From NCBI GenBank assembly GCA_022825925.1, contig JAJDVW010000019.1, forward strand, positions 1 to 64,000: a stretch of DNA of 64,000 bases, read 5' to 3'. Below are positions 49,956-57,810 of this stretch, one piece after another. The notes under the pieces are model-generated. The model was not told where the DNA came from and made no database searches. It saw only the letters and a program-made list of their open reading frames with translations. A program made the position numbers and the translations under genes. Source of the DNA: Pseudomonadales bacterium. Its GTDB lineage: Bacteria > Pseudomonadota > Gammaproteobacteria > Pseudomonadales > Azotimanducaceae. Position 1 is the first letter of the stretch; each line of letters opens with the position of its first letter.

Positions 49956-50084
49956 CGTTGCCTTCCTCTCCTCTCCTCTCCGGATCCTCTCCGGGACGAA
50001 CCGATCGGCCCGGGGCGTGGGGCCCGGAACCGGATGGGGAGGCGGTTATATCACTGTTCGGCGGCGTGGGCGCCGCCGGCCCTC

Positions 50085-50903
50085 TCACTGCATGATGGCC
50101 CGGGCCATGCGTTGCACCGCGTCGCGATGACGCGCCCGCTCGGCCGCTCCGAGATCTTCCTGCGGCTGCGGCAGGAGGTCGAAGTGGTCGAAGCGGTCTT
50201 CCCCGGCGACGAGGGTGGCGGTGTCGCGGGGGATGTGGGTCTGGCGTACGTGCGTGGCGCAGTAGCGCAGCACCAGGCCGATGCGCCGGTCGTCGGTCCG
50301 GTTCGGCTCGGAGCCGTGCGCGAGCCGGACGTGGTGCAGCGACATCTCGCCTGCCGCCAGGGGCGCGAGCACGGCTGTGGACTCGTCGAGGTCGCCGTCG
50401 ATCCGTTGTCCGCGAGAGAGCAGGTTGTCCTCGTGGTGCGTGTTCTCGTGGCGGTGCAGCGGGCCGCGGTGGGTACCGGGAAGGAACAGCATCGGCCCGG
50501 TCGCAGGCCCCGCGTCGGACAGGGCGACCCACGCCGTGACGACATCGTGCGGTTCGAGCCCCCAGTACGTGGCGTCCTGGTGCCAGGTGACGAACTTGCC
50601 GTCGCGGGCCTCCTTGATGAACCAGTTGAGAGACCAGAGCAGGACGTCCGGGCCGAGCACGTCGGAGACGGGATCCACGATGCGCGGGTCGTGTACGAGG
50701 TCCCAGGCCCAGCGGAACAGGACGTGCAGGTCGGTCGCGGGCAGACGCGCCTCGATGCCGTTGCCGCGGGCGCCGCCCGATTCGAACGCCTCGAGCGCAC
50801 GCCGGCAGGCGAGGGCTTCGTGTTCCTCGATGGCGGGCAGCGGGGAGAGGTAGCCGCGCTCGTGGAACCGCGCGATCTCCGCGGCGCTCAGGTGGGTCGA
50901 CAT
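50085..50903 (-). CDS. Phytanoyl-CoA dioxygenase (PhyH) family protein (272 aa)
   Basis: This is an Fe(II)/2-oxoglutarate dioxygenase of the PhyH fold. The HxD ligand pair is in VTWHQDATYWGL, the distal His in MSLHHVRLAHGSEPN, and the Arg for 2-oxoglutarate in DRRIGLVLRY. The start ATG at 50903 is chosen over the extended frame from 51032. It is divergent from the aminotransferase-kinase pair, with 127 bases between them, so the three may share regulation and substrate flow. Confidence 0.83.
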   Translation of the reverse strand: MSTHLSAAEIARFHERGYLSPLPAIEEHEALACRRALEAFESGGARGNGIEARLPATDLHVLFRWAWDLVHDPRIVDPVSDVLGPDVLLWSLNWFIKEARDGKFVTWHQDATYWGLEPHDVVTAWVALSDAGPATGPMLFLPGTHRGPLHRHENTHHEDNLLSRGQRIDGDLDESTAVLAPLAAGEMSLHHVRLAHGSEPNRTDDRRIGLVLRYCATHVRQTHIPRDTATLVAGEDRFDHFDLLPQPQEDLGAAERARHRDAVQRMARAIMQ

Positions 50904-51030
50904 CCGCGCTGTTCGGTCTGCTCGGGCGCGCCATCGTCTCAAAGCGGAGCTCGCGGTGTCCAGACGGAGACGGTCTTCGACCGTGTGCGAGAATCGAGAA
51001 GCCTCGGGGGTAGCCAAGGGAGGAGCGCTC

Positions 51031-52302
51031 ATGGGCGTCCAGGGTCTCAGGACGCGCCGGGAACGCGCGATGGGGAATTCGCCCCTGTTCTACCGGCAAC
51101 CGGTCCATCTGGTCCGCGGCGAGGGGATCTGGCTGTACGACGATGCGGACCGCCGCTACATGGACGCGTACAACAACGTCCCCTGCGTCGGGCACTGCCA
51201 CCCCCGGGTCGTGGAGGCGTTGCAGCGGCAGGCGGGGACGCTCAACACCCACAGCCGCTACCTCAGCGAGGTCGTGGTCGAGTACTGCGAACGCCTGATG
51301 GCGCTCCACGGCGATCCGCTGTCCGTGCTGCAGATGTGCTGCACGGGCACGGAGGCGGTGGAGGTGGCGCTCAAGATGGCCCGCGCGTTCACCGGCGGAC
51401 AGGGCATCGTCTGCAGCAACGCCACCTACCACGGCAACAGCGCGGAAGTGTTCCGCATGACGGTCGGGCCCTTCGAGCCCGACTTCCGGCGGGTGCCGTT
51501 CCCGGAGGCGTACCGCCCGATCCGGGAGGGAGCTTCGGAGTCGGAGCTATGCGACCTCTATCTCGCCGAGATCGAGGCGGCGATCGATGCCTTCGTGGCG
51601 GACGGCGTGCCCTTCGCCGGCATGCTGTTCTGCTCCATCTTCGCGAACGAGGGGCTGCCGGACGTGCCGGCCGGGTTCATGCGCAAGGCCGCCGCGCTGG
51701 TGCGGGACGCCGGCGGCGTGGTGATCTTCGACGAGGTCCAGGCGGGCTTCGGGCGGACGGGCCGCTGGTGGGGCTACGAGGTGATGGACTGCGTGCCGGA
51801 CATCGTCGCGATGGGCAAGCCCATGGGCGCCGGCCTGCCGCTCTCCGGAGTGGGAGCGCGCTCCGACATCGCCGAGGCGTTCCACGCGAAGGCCTTCTAT
51901 TTCAATACGACCGCCGCGACGCCCCTGCAGGCCGCGGTCGGGAGCGCCGTGCTGGACGTCATCGAGGACGAGGCACTGCTCGCGAACGTGAACGCCGTCG
52001 GCGGCCACCTCAAGGACCGGCTCGCGGGGCTGGTCGGGGGCATCGAGGGGGTCGGCGACGTGCGCGGCCACGGGCTGTTCCTGGGCGTCGACTGGGTGTC
52101 GGACCGGGAGACCCGCGAGCCGGACCGCCACGGCGCCGCGGAGATCGTCGAGCGCATGAAAGAGAAGGGGTACCTGATCTCGAACGCCGGGCGGTTCCGG
52201 AACGTGCTGAAGATCCGTCCGCCCCTCGTGTTCGCGCGAGAGCACGCGGACGCGCTGTTCGAGGCGCTGGTCGAGACCCTTGAGGAAGCATCGGGTGGAT
52301 GA
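51031..52302 (+). CDS. Class III aminotransferase / amino-phospho-lyase (423 aa)
   Basis: This is a PLP fold-type I enzyme. The cofactor lysine is K263 in VAMGKPMGAGLPLSG, the PLP-phosphate and ring contacts are in CCTGTEAVEVALKMARAFTG, and the key Asp is in VIFDEVQAGFGRTG. It resembles the AGXT2/ETNPPL subgroup, where several members are phospho-lyases acting on O-phosphoethanolamine or phosphohydroxylysine rather than aminotransferases. GGGAGGAG precedes the ATG at 51031. It overlaps the following kinase gene by eight bases, which supports a phosphorylate-then-eliminate pathway. Confidence 0.85.
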   Translation: MGVQGLRTRRERAMGNSPLFYRQPVHLVRGEGIWLYDDADRRYMDAYNNVPCVGHCHPRVVEALQRQAGTLNTHSRYLSEVVVEYCERLMALHGDPLSVLQMCCTGTEAVEVALKMARAFTGGQGIVCSNATYHGNSAEVFRMTVGPFEPDFRRVPFPEAYRPIREGASESELCDLYLAEIEAAIDAFVADGVPFAGMLFCSIFANEGLPDVPAGFMRKAAALVRDAGGVVIFDEVQAGFGRTGRWWGYEVMDCVPDIVAMGKPMGAGLPLSGVGARSDIAEAFHAKAFYFNTTAATPLQAAVGSAVLDVIEDEALLANVNAVGGHLKDRLAGLVGGIEGVGDVRGHGLFLGVDWVSDRETREPDRHGAAEIVERMKEKGYLISNAGRFRNVLKIRPPLVFAREHADALFEALVETLEEASGG

Positions 52303-53308
52303 GGCCGCCAGGAAGGCCCGGGAGGAGGCGCTCACGGCCCTCGCGCGGAACGCGTTGCGGCACTGGGGCGTCGAGGGTGCGCCGCTCGCGCTGCATTTGC
52401 AGAGCGAGAACACGGTCTTCCGGGTGGAGGGCGGCAACGGGTCCGCGTTCGCCCTGCGCGTGCATCGGCCCGGCTACCACGACCTCGGGGAGCTCGAGTC
52501 GGAGCACGTCTGGACGAGAGCCCTCGCCGCCGCCGGAATAGCCGTTCCGAATGCGGTCGACACCGTGACCGGCGACCCTTACGCGACGGTGCCGCTGCCG
52601 GGTTCGGACGAGACGCGCCATGTCGGCATGGTGGAGTGGATCGACGGAAAGCCCATCCACGAGTTCCTGCGCGAACGGGACGACGAGGCGGAACTCGCGA
52701 AGTGCCATGCGGAGCTCGGCGCCGTCATCGCGGACTTCCACGACGCGACGTCGCGATGGTCTCCGCCGCCGGGGTTCCGGCGCCACGCATGGGACGCGGA
52801 CGGACTCGCCGGGGAGCGCCCGTTCTGGGGTCGTTTCTGGGAGATCGCGGGCGTGTCCGACGCGGACCGCGCGCGCCTGCTCGCGATCCGCAACGCCGTG
52901 CTCGACCGGCTCTCGGAGTTCCCCCGAACCCCTGAGCGGTACGGCGTGATCCATGCCGACCTGAACGTCGGCAACGTGCTGCGGGCCGGAGACCGGCTCG
53001 TGGCGATCGACTTCGACGACGCGGGTTTCGGCTGGTACGGGTTCGACCTGGCGGTGGCGCTCTGGCAGCAGCTGGACTTCCTGCACCGGCGCCCGCGTTT
53101 CGCGGTGGCCCGGGACGCGCTGTTCGCCGCGTACGCTGCCCGGCGGCCCGGCAGCGACGAGGTGCTTCAGACCGTGCCGCTCTTCCTGCTGATGCGAACC
53201 CTGATGCTGCTCCGGTGGATCGAGGACCGGCCGGAGGTGGGCCGGGCGGAGACGATCCCGGGCTTCGTGCAGGTTGCGTTCGGGCAGGCTGAGGAACTGG
53301 GAATCTGA
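52295..53308 (+). CDS. APH-family small-molecule kinase (337 aa)
   Basis: This is an aminoglycoside-phosphotransferase/choline-kinase-like fold. The catalytic loop is YGVIHADLNVGNVL (HxDxxxxN), the metal site is AIDFDDAGFGWYGFDLA, and the N-lobe lysine region is SENTVFRVEGG / FALRVHRPGYH. The GTG at 52295 with GAGGAAG upstream is preferred over TTG 52280. Relatives next to class III aminotransferases include hydroxylysine kinase. Here it probably phosphorylates an amino alcohol for its PLP neighbour. An antibiotic-resistance role is less likely from the context. Confidence 0.83.
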   Translation: MDEAARKAREEALTALARNALRHWGVEGAPLALHLQSENTVFRVEGGNGSAFALRVHRPGYHDLGELESEHVWTRALAAAGIAVPNAVDTVTGDPYATVPLPGSDETRHVGMVEWIDGKPIHEFLRERDDEAELAKCHAELGAVIADFHDATSRWSPPPGFRRHAWDADGLAGERPFWGRFWEIAGVSDADRARLLAIRNAVLDRLSEFPRTPERYGVIHADLNVGNVLRAGDRLVAIDFDDAGFGWYGFDLAVALWQQLDFLHRRPRFAVARDALFAAYAARRPGSDEVLQTVPLFLLMRTLMLLRWIEDRPEVGRAETIPGFVQVAFGQAEELGI

Positions 53309-53329
53309 CCGATGGGGAGGACCGAGACC

Positions 53330-54727
53330 ATGCGCATCGTGCTGGCAGCCGTCGCGACGTGCTGCGCGGCCTTGACCGGGGCGGCCGAAGATCGCCGGCC
53401 CAACATCCTGCTGATCGTGGCCGACGATCTCGGCTACGCGGATGTGGGTTTCCACGGCGTCGAGGACATCCCGACGCCGCATCTCGACGCCCTCGCGGCC
53501 CGCGGGGTGCGGTTCTCGAACGGGTACGTGTCCGGAACGTGGTGCAGCCCGACCCGGGCGGGCCTGCTGACCGGGCGGTATCAGCAGCGGTTCGGCGTGC
53601 GGGGTCACGAGGGGACGCCCGACGAAGCGCTCTCCCTTGAGGAAACGACCCTGGCGGACCGCTTAAAGGCCGCGGGTTACGCGACCGCGGCGATCGGCAA
53701 GTGGCACCTGGGCACCGGACCCGAGTTCCATCCCCTGGAGCGGGGGTTCGACGAGTTCTTCGGGTTCCTGCGGGGCGCGCACAACTTCTGGCCGGGCGTG
53801 CCCTTGATCCTGTTTCCGGATCGGACGGGTCGGGGTCCATACATCGAGGAGATCCAGCAGCGCGCGATGGGGGGCAGGCAGATTCTCCGCGGCAGGGAAC
53901 ATGTCGCGGAGGAGGCGTACCTGACGGACGCGTTCGGGCGGGAAGCCGTCTCGTTCATCGAGCGCCACGCGTCGGAGCCGTTCTTCCTCTACCTCTCGTT
54001 CAATGCCGTGCACACGCCGATGCAGGCGACGGTGGATCGGCTCGCGTCGTTCGCCACGACCGCCCACCCGGTGCGGCGCGTCTACAACGCCATGACCCTC
54101 GCGATGGACGAGGCGGTCGGCGCGGTGTTCGAACAACTGCGGCGCTCAGGCATCGAGGACGACACGCTCGCCTTCTTCATCAGCGACAACGGTGGACCGA
54201 CCGTGCTGCGCTTCGCCTACAACGCGTCGGACAACAGCCCGCTTCGAGGATCCAAGGGTTCGACGCTGGAGGGGGGCATCCGGGTGCCGTTCGTCGTGTC
54301 CTGGCCTGGCGGCCTGCCGTCCGGGATGCGGTATGACGAACCGGCGATCCAGCTCGACTTCCTGCCCACGGCGCTCGCGGCCGCGGGCGTGCCGGTCGAT
54401 CCGGAGTGGCAGCTCGACGGGGTCAACCTCCTGCCCCACCTGCGGGGCGAGGCGTCGGGGCGGCCGCACGAGTTGCTGTTCTGGCGCTCGATCCGCCAGA
54501 TGGCGGTGCGCGGCGGCGACTGGAAGCTCGTCACCTACCAGGCGGGGTTCGATGCGGGCGACATTCCGCGGGACGGTCCGCTGGACCAGGTGACGCCGCA
54601 CCGGCTGTACAACCTGGCCCGCGACGTCGGCGAGACCGAGGACCTGTCCGAGCGGGAGCCCGAACGCGTCGCCGAACTCCTGGCGCACTGGACCGACTGG
54701 AACGCGCAGATGCGCCCCATCCCGTAG
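53330..54727 (+). CDS. Exported type I sulfatase, copy 1 (465 aa)
   Basis: This is an arylsulfatase-family hydrolase that cleaves sulfate esters outside the cytoplasm. A signal peptide (MRIVLAAVATCCAALTGAA) leads into PNILLIVADDLGYADVGFHG, the metal site. The formylglycine precursor is C72 in CSPTRAGLLTGRY (C-x-P-x-R). Later metal and catalytic motifs are IGKWHLG, HTPMQA and FFISDNGG. The ATG at 53330 is chosen because GGGGAGG lies just upstream, not ATG 53312. The stop TAG at 54725-54727 is part of a GTAG sequence. An FGE-type or anSME maturase would be needed; none is adjacent. Confidence 0.93.
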   Translation: MRIVLAAVATCCAALTGAAEDRRPNILLIVADDLGYADVGFHGVEDIPTPHLDALAARGVRFSNGYVSGTWCSPTRAGLLTGRYQQRFGVRGHEGTPDEALSLEETTLADRLKAAGYATAAIGKWHLGTGPEFHPLERGFDEFFGFLRGAHNFWPGVPLILFPDRTGRGPYIEEIQQRAMGGRQILRGREHVAEEAYLTDAFGREAVSFIERHASEPFFLYLSFNAVHTPMQATVDRLASFATTAHPVRRVYNAMTLAMDEAVGAVFEQLRRSGIEDDTLAFFISDNGGPTVLRFAYNASDNSPLRGSKGSTLEGGIRVPFVVSWPGGLPSGMRYDEPAIQLDFLPTALAAAGVPVDPEWQLDGVNLLPHLRGEASGRPHELLFWRSIRQMAVRGGDWKLVTYQAGFDAGDIPRDGPLDQVTPHRLYNLARDVGETEDLSEREPERVAELLAHWTDWNAQMRPIP

Positions 54728-54758
54728 GAGCAAGCCCGTCCCGCCGAGGAGGAAGCCC

Positions 54759-56252
54759 ATGCCTGCATTCACGACCGGGTCCCGCACGACCCGCCTCCGG
54801 CTGGCGGCCGTCGCGCTGTGCTGCGCGGCGGCTGCCGCGGACCGCCAGCCCAACATCCTGCTGATCGTCGCGGACGACCTCGGCTACGCGGACCTCGGGT
54901 TCCAGGGGGTCGAGGACATCCCGACGCCTAGTCTCGACGCCCTCGCGACCCGCGGCGTGCGGTTCTCGAGCGGCTACGTGTCCGGGACGTGGTGCAGCCC
55001 GACCCGGGCCGGACTGCTGACGGGGCGGTACCAGCAGCGTTTCGGCGCGCACGGTCACGAGGGCGTTCCCGACGACGCCCTTTCCCTGGAAGAAACTACC
55101 CTCGCGGACCGCCTGCAGGCCGCGGGGTACGTCACCGGCGCGGTGGGCAAGTGGCATCTCGGCATTCCCCCGGAGTACCACCCGATGGAGCGGGGGTTCG
55201 ACGAGTTCTTCGGCTTCGTGCGGGGCGGGCACAGCTTCTGGCCGGGCGTTCCCATCATCATCTGGCCGGATCACCAGGGCCACGGCCTCGATGTCCGAAG
55301 GATCCCGGAGGGGCGCGCGACCCTCGACGGGCAGATCCTGCGCGGCAGGGAGCCGGTGGCGGAGGAGGCGTACCTGACGGACGCGTTCGGCCGGGAGGCG
55401 GTCTCGTTCATCGAGCGTCACGCGTCGGAGCCGTTCTTCCTCTATCTCTCCTTCAACGCTCCGCACACGCCGATGCAGGCCTCGCTGGACCGGCTCGGCC
55501 GGTTCATGAACACCTCCCACCCGGTGCGGCGCGTCTACAACGCGATGACGCTCGCGATGGACCAGGCGATCGGCGCGGTGTTCGAGCAACTGCGGCGATC
55601 CGGGATCGGGGAGGATACGCTCGTCTTCTTCATCAGCGACAACGGCGGCCCCACGCTCCACAAGTACGCGTACAACGCCTCGGACAACTCGCCGCTACGG
55701 GGCTCCAAGGGCACGACGCTCGAAGGCGGCATCCGGGTGCCGTTCGTCGTGTCGTGGCCCCGGGGCCTGCCGGCCGGCGCGACGTATGACGAAGCGGCGA
55801 TCCAGCTCGACATCCTGCCCACGGCGCTGGCGGCGGCCGGCGTCCCGATCGACGCGGATTGGGACCTCGACGGGGTAAACCTCCTGCCGTACCTCCGGGG
55901 AGAGGCTTCGGGGCGCCCCCACGATGCGCTCTTCTGGCGCTCGTGGGGCCAGATGGCGGTCCGCAGCGGCGACTGGAAGCTGGTCAGCTACGTCGCGAAG
56001 ATGGACGAGGGCGAACTGATGCAGTCCGAGCCGCGCGACGAGATGACGCCGCACCGGCTGTACGACCTCAGCCGCGACGTCGGCGAGAGCGAAGACCTGT
56101 CGGCGCGCGAGCCGGAGCGGGCCGCGGAGCTGCTTGCGATGTGGGACGAGTGGAACGCCGGGATGCGGCCTGCGCCTGCCATCGTGGGTCCCGGCCAGAG
56201 CGCCGACATCGCGGACCGCGTCCCGTCAGCCGCCTGCGACGGTGGCATCTAG
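54759..56252 (+). CDS. Exported type I sulfatase, copy 2 (497 aa)
   Basis: This is a close paralogue of the preceding gene, nearly collinear throughout: signal peptide, PNILLIVADDLGYADLGFQG, C79 in CSPTRAGLLTGRY, VGKWHLG, HTPMQA and FFISDNGG. GAGGAGGAAG precedes the ATG. It differs mainly in the loop after FWPGVPIIIWPD and in a C-terminal extension (PAIVGPGQSADIADRV) that runs 27 bases into the convergent AbiEii gene. Tandem duplication followed by divergence is likely, giving related but not identical substrate ranges. Confidence 0.93.
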   Translation: MPAFTTGSRTTRLRLAAVALCCAAAAADRQPNILLIVADDLGYADLGFQGVEDIPTPSLDALATRGVRFSSGYVSGTWCSPTRAGLLTGRYQQRFGAHGHEGVPDDALSLEETTLADRLQAAGYVTGAVGKWHLGIPPEYHPMERGFDEFFGFVRGGHSFWPGVPIIIWPDHQGHGLDVRRIPEGRATLDGQILRGREPVAEEAYLTDAFGREAVSFIERHASEPFFLYLSFNAPHTPMQASLDRLGRFMNTSHPVRRVYNAMTLAMDQAIGAVFEQLRRSGIGEDTLVFFISDNGGPTLHKYAYNASDNSPLRGSKGTTLEGGIRVPFVVSWPRGLPAGATYDEAAIQLDILPTALAAAGVPIDADWDLDGVNLLPYLRGEASGRPHDALFWRSWGQMAVRSGDWKLVSYVAKMDEGELMQSEPRDEMTPHRLYDLSRDVGESEDLSAREPERAAELLAMWDEWNAGMRPAPAIVGPGQSADIADRVPSAACDGGI

Positions 56253-57137
56253 ACGCTCGCGGACGGGCATGAGCAGCGCGAGGACCTTGGTCGCCAGATA
56301 GCGGCGATAGCCGCTGTCCTCGAGGGTCGCGTGTGCGGTGTCGCGCGGCAGGAACCGTGCCAGGGCGTTGCGGCAGGATACCGAGTCCACGATGTCGGCA
56401 AGTCTCTCGCCCGTCACCCGCAGTGCTGCGCGATAACGGTCGGCCGCGGCGGCGGAGGTCAACGCGGAGACCACCGCGACCGCGTCCGGGGTGGCGCTCC
56501 TCGGGCGCTCGGCGAGCCACGCGAGGTCCCAGATGTCGCGGAACCTTGGGTTGCTGCGCTCGAGGATCGACATGGGCAGGGCGATGGCCTTGTCGTTCGC
56601 CACTTCGCGCAGGGGCGCGGTTCGGACGGGCACGGCGACATAGGTGCCCCGCAACGACTCGTGCCACTGCGCGACCGGGAGCGTCTCGGCTTGCGGCGAG
56701 ATCGCGTGATGATCGATTTCGACCTTGATGCGCTGCACCCCCAGGAGGGGGCGCGGCCCGGGCCGGGTTACGATGCGCACGATCCATCGATTCGCGGTGC
56801 GGGTGCGTTGATCGGCGAGCTTCGGCGGGGAGACCGTCAGGTCGAGTCCGAAGCGTCGGCCAACCCGGGCGCGCAGGGCGTCCTCGAGGTCGTCGAGCAG
56901 TCGATGGTCGAAGGCGAGCCCGCCGGAGAAGTCGAGATCCTCGCTGAGCCGGACGGCGCCGTGGCAGAGGCGCAAGGACGTGCCCCCCTTGAACATGAGC
57001 TTGGCGAGATGCCCCGCCTCGTGCATCGCGCGCAGTATCTCGAGGTGGAGGAGTTCCTTCTCCACGGTCGGCCTGCAGGGCGCCAGATCGGGGTTGTCCT
57101 CGAGGAGTCCGTCCACGATGGTCTGGAAGTCCGCCAT
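56226..57137 (-). CDS. AbiEii-like nucleotidyltransferase toxin (303 aa)
   Basis: This is the toxin half of an AbiE toxin-antitoxin or abortive-infection pair. The nucleotidyltransferase core shows FKGGTSLRLCHGAVRLSEDLDFSG (G-S type motif with the paired Asp residues). Members transfer NTPs to targets such as tRNA. The start ATG at 57137 is seven bases after the antitoxin stop. The gene ends inside the sulfatase 2 3' end, suggesting insertion of a cassette beside the sulfatases. Confidence 0.85.
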   Translation of the reverse strand: MADFQTIVDGLLEDNPDLAPCRPTVEKELLHLEILRAMHEAGHLAKLMFKGGTSLRLCHGAVRLSEDLDFSGGLAFDHRLLDDLEDALRARVGRRFGLDLTVSPPKLADQRTRTANRWIVRIVTRPGPRPLLGVQRIKVEIDHHAISPQAETLPVAQWHESLRGTYVAVPVRTAPLREVANDKAIALPMSILERSNPRFRDIWDLAWLAERPRSATPDAVAVVSALTSAAAADRYRAALRVTGERLADIVDSVSCRNALARFLPRDTAHATLEDSGYRRYLATKVLALLMPVRERLDATVAGG

Positions 57138-57144
57138 GGCCCGC

Positions 57145-57714
57145 CTACGCGTCCTCCCGCTCGGAGAGCCACTCGGCGAGCACTTGCGCATGCACGTCCG
57201 CATCCACCAGGTGGAGGTTGCGGCGCAGGCGCTGGAGATCCTCGTACGCAAGCCGGGGCTCCGCGACGCGCATGCCCCAGCGCTCGTCGTAGGTGGTGCG
57301 ACGCAGGATTTCCGCGACCGAGCGGCTGGTATGGGTGAACTCGATGTCTCCGTAGGGAGTGGAGTAAGTGCCGCGCGTCCCGGTGGTGGCGATGATCGCC
57401 CGCATGGGTACCTGGCTGATCGAGCCGACTTCCGCAAGCACGGACTCGCCGCTCAGGTAGACGAGTTGGTCGGGACGCAGGTGCTGCGCAACCGCGCCGA
57501 CCCCGGCGGCGCCCAGGTGCGGTGCGGCGCGATTCAGGTATGTGCCCCGTGCGATGCGTTCGAGCAGGCCGATCCCTACCAGGCGTCGTAGCCCGGCATG
57601 GAACGCGTCATCGTCGTCCTCGGGGAACAGCGTGCGCAGGCTGCGGGTGTCGAGCAGCGGGAAGGCACGCCCGGCGCCGAGCACCAGGGTCTGAACGGCC
57701 GATGTCAATGTCAT
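57145..57714 (-). CDS. AbiEi-like antitoxin (189 aa)
   Basis: This is the antitoxin and likely autorepressor of the pair. An N-terminal winged helix (LLDTRSLRTLFPEDDDDAFHAGLRRLVGIGLLERIARGTYL-type region, about 20-60) is followed by a domain beginning QLVYLSGESVLAEVGSISQVP and the RGTYSTPYGDIEFTHT segment typical of AbiEi. The toxin gene follows directly. A TACAAT hexamer lies 37 bases upstream of the ATG. Confidence 0.83.
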   Translation of the reverse strand: MTLTSAVQTLVLGAGRAFPLLDTRSLRTLFPEDDDDAFHAGLRRLVGIGLLERIARGTYLNRAAPHLGAAGVGAVAQHLRPDQLVYLSGESVLAEVGSISQVPMRAIIATTGTRGTYSTPYGDIEFTHTSRSVAEILRRTTYDERWGMRVAEPRLAYEDLQRLRRNLHLVDADVHAQVLAEWLSEREDA

Positions 57715-57750
57715 GTTCGCCGTGTGTGCATTGGCTGGCTGGCGCGCTGA

Positions 57751-57756
57751 ATTGTA
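57751..57756 (-). promoter_or_regulatory. Possible -10 box for abiE operon
   Basis: The reverse strand reads TACAAT 37 bases before the antitoxin ATG. The -35 region is weak. CAGC and GCGC repeats around it could be an operator for AbiEi, but this is uncertain. Confidence 0.3.
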
Positions 57757-57810
57757 GCGCAGCTTGGTATTCGAGCCATCAGGCGCGGCAGCGGGCCGGC
57801 CAGGGACGTT

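Noticed and set aside
52295..53308. Aminoglycoside resistance gene
   Set aside because: The fold is APH-like, but the overlap with a class III PLP enzyme points to a metabolic amino-alcohol kinase.
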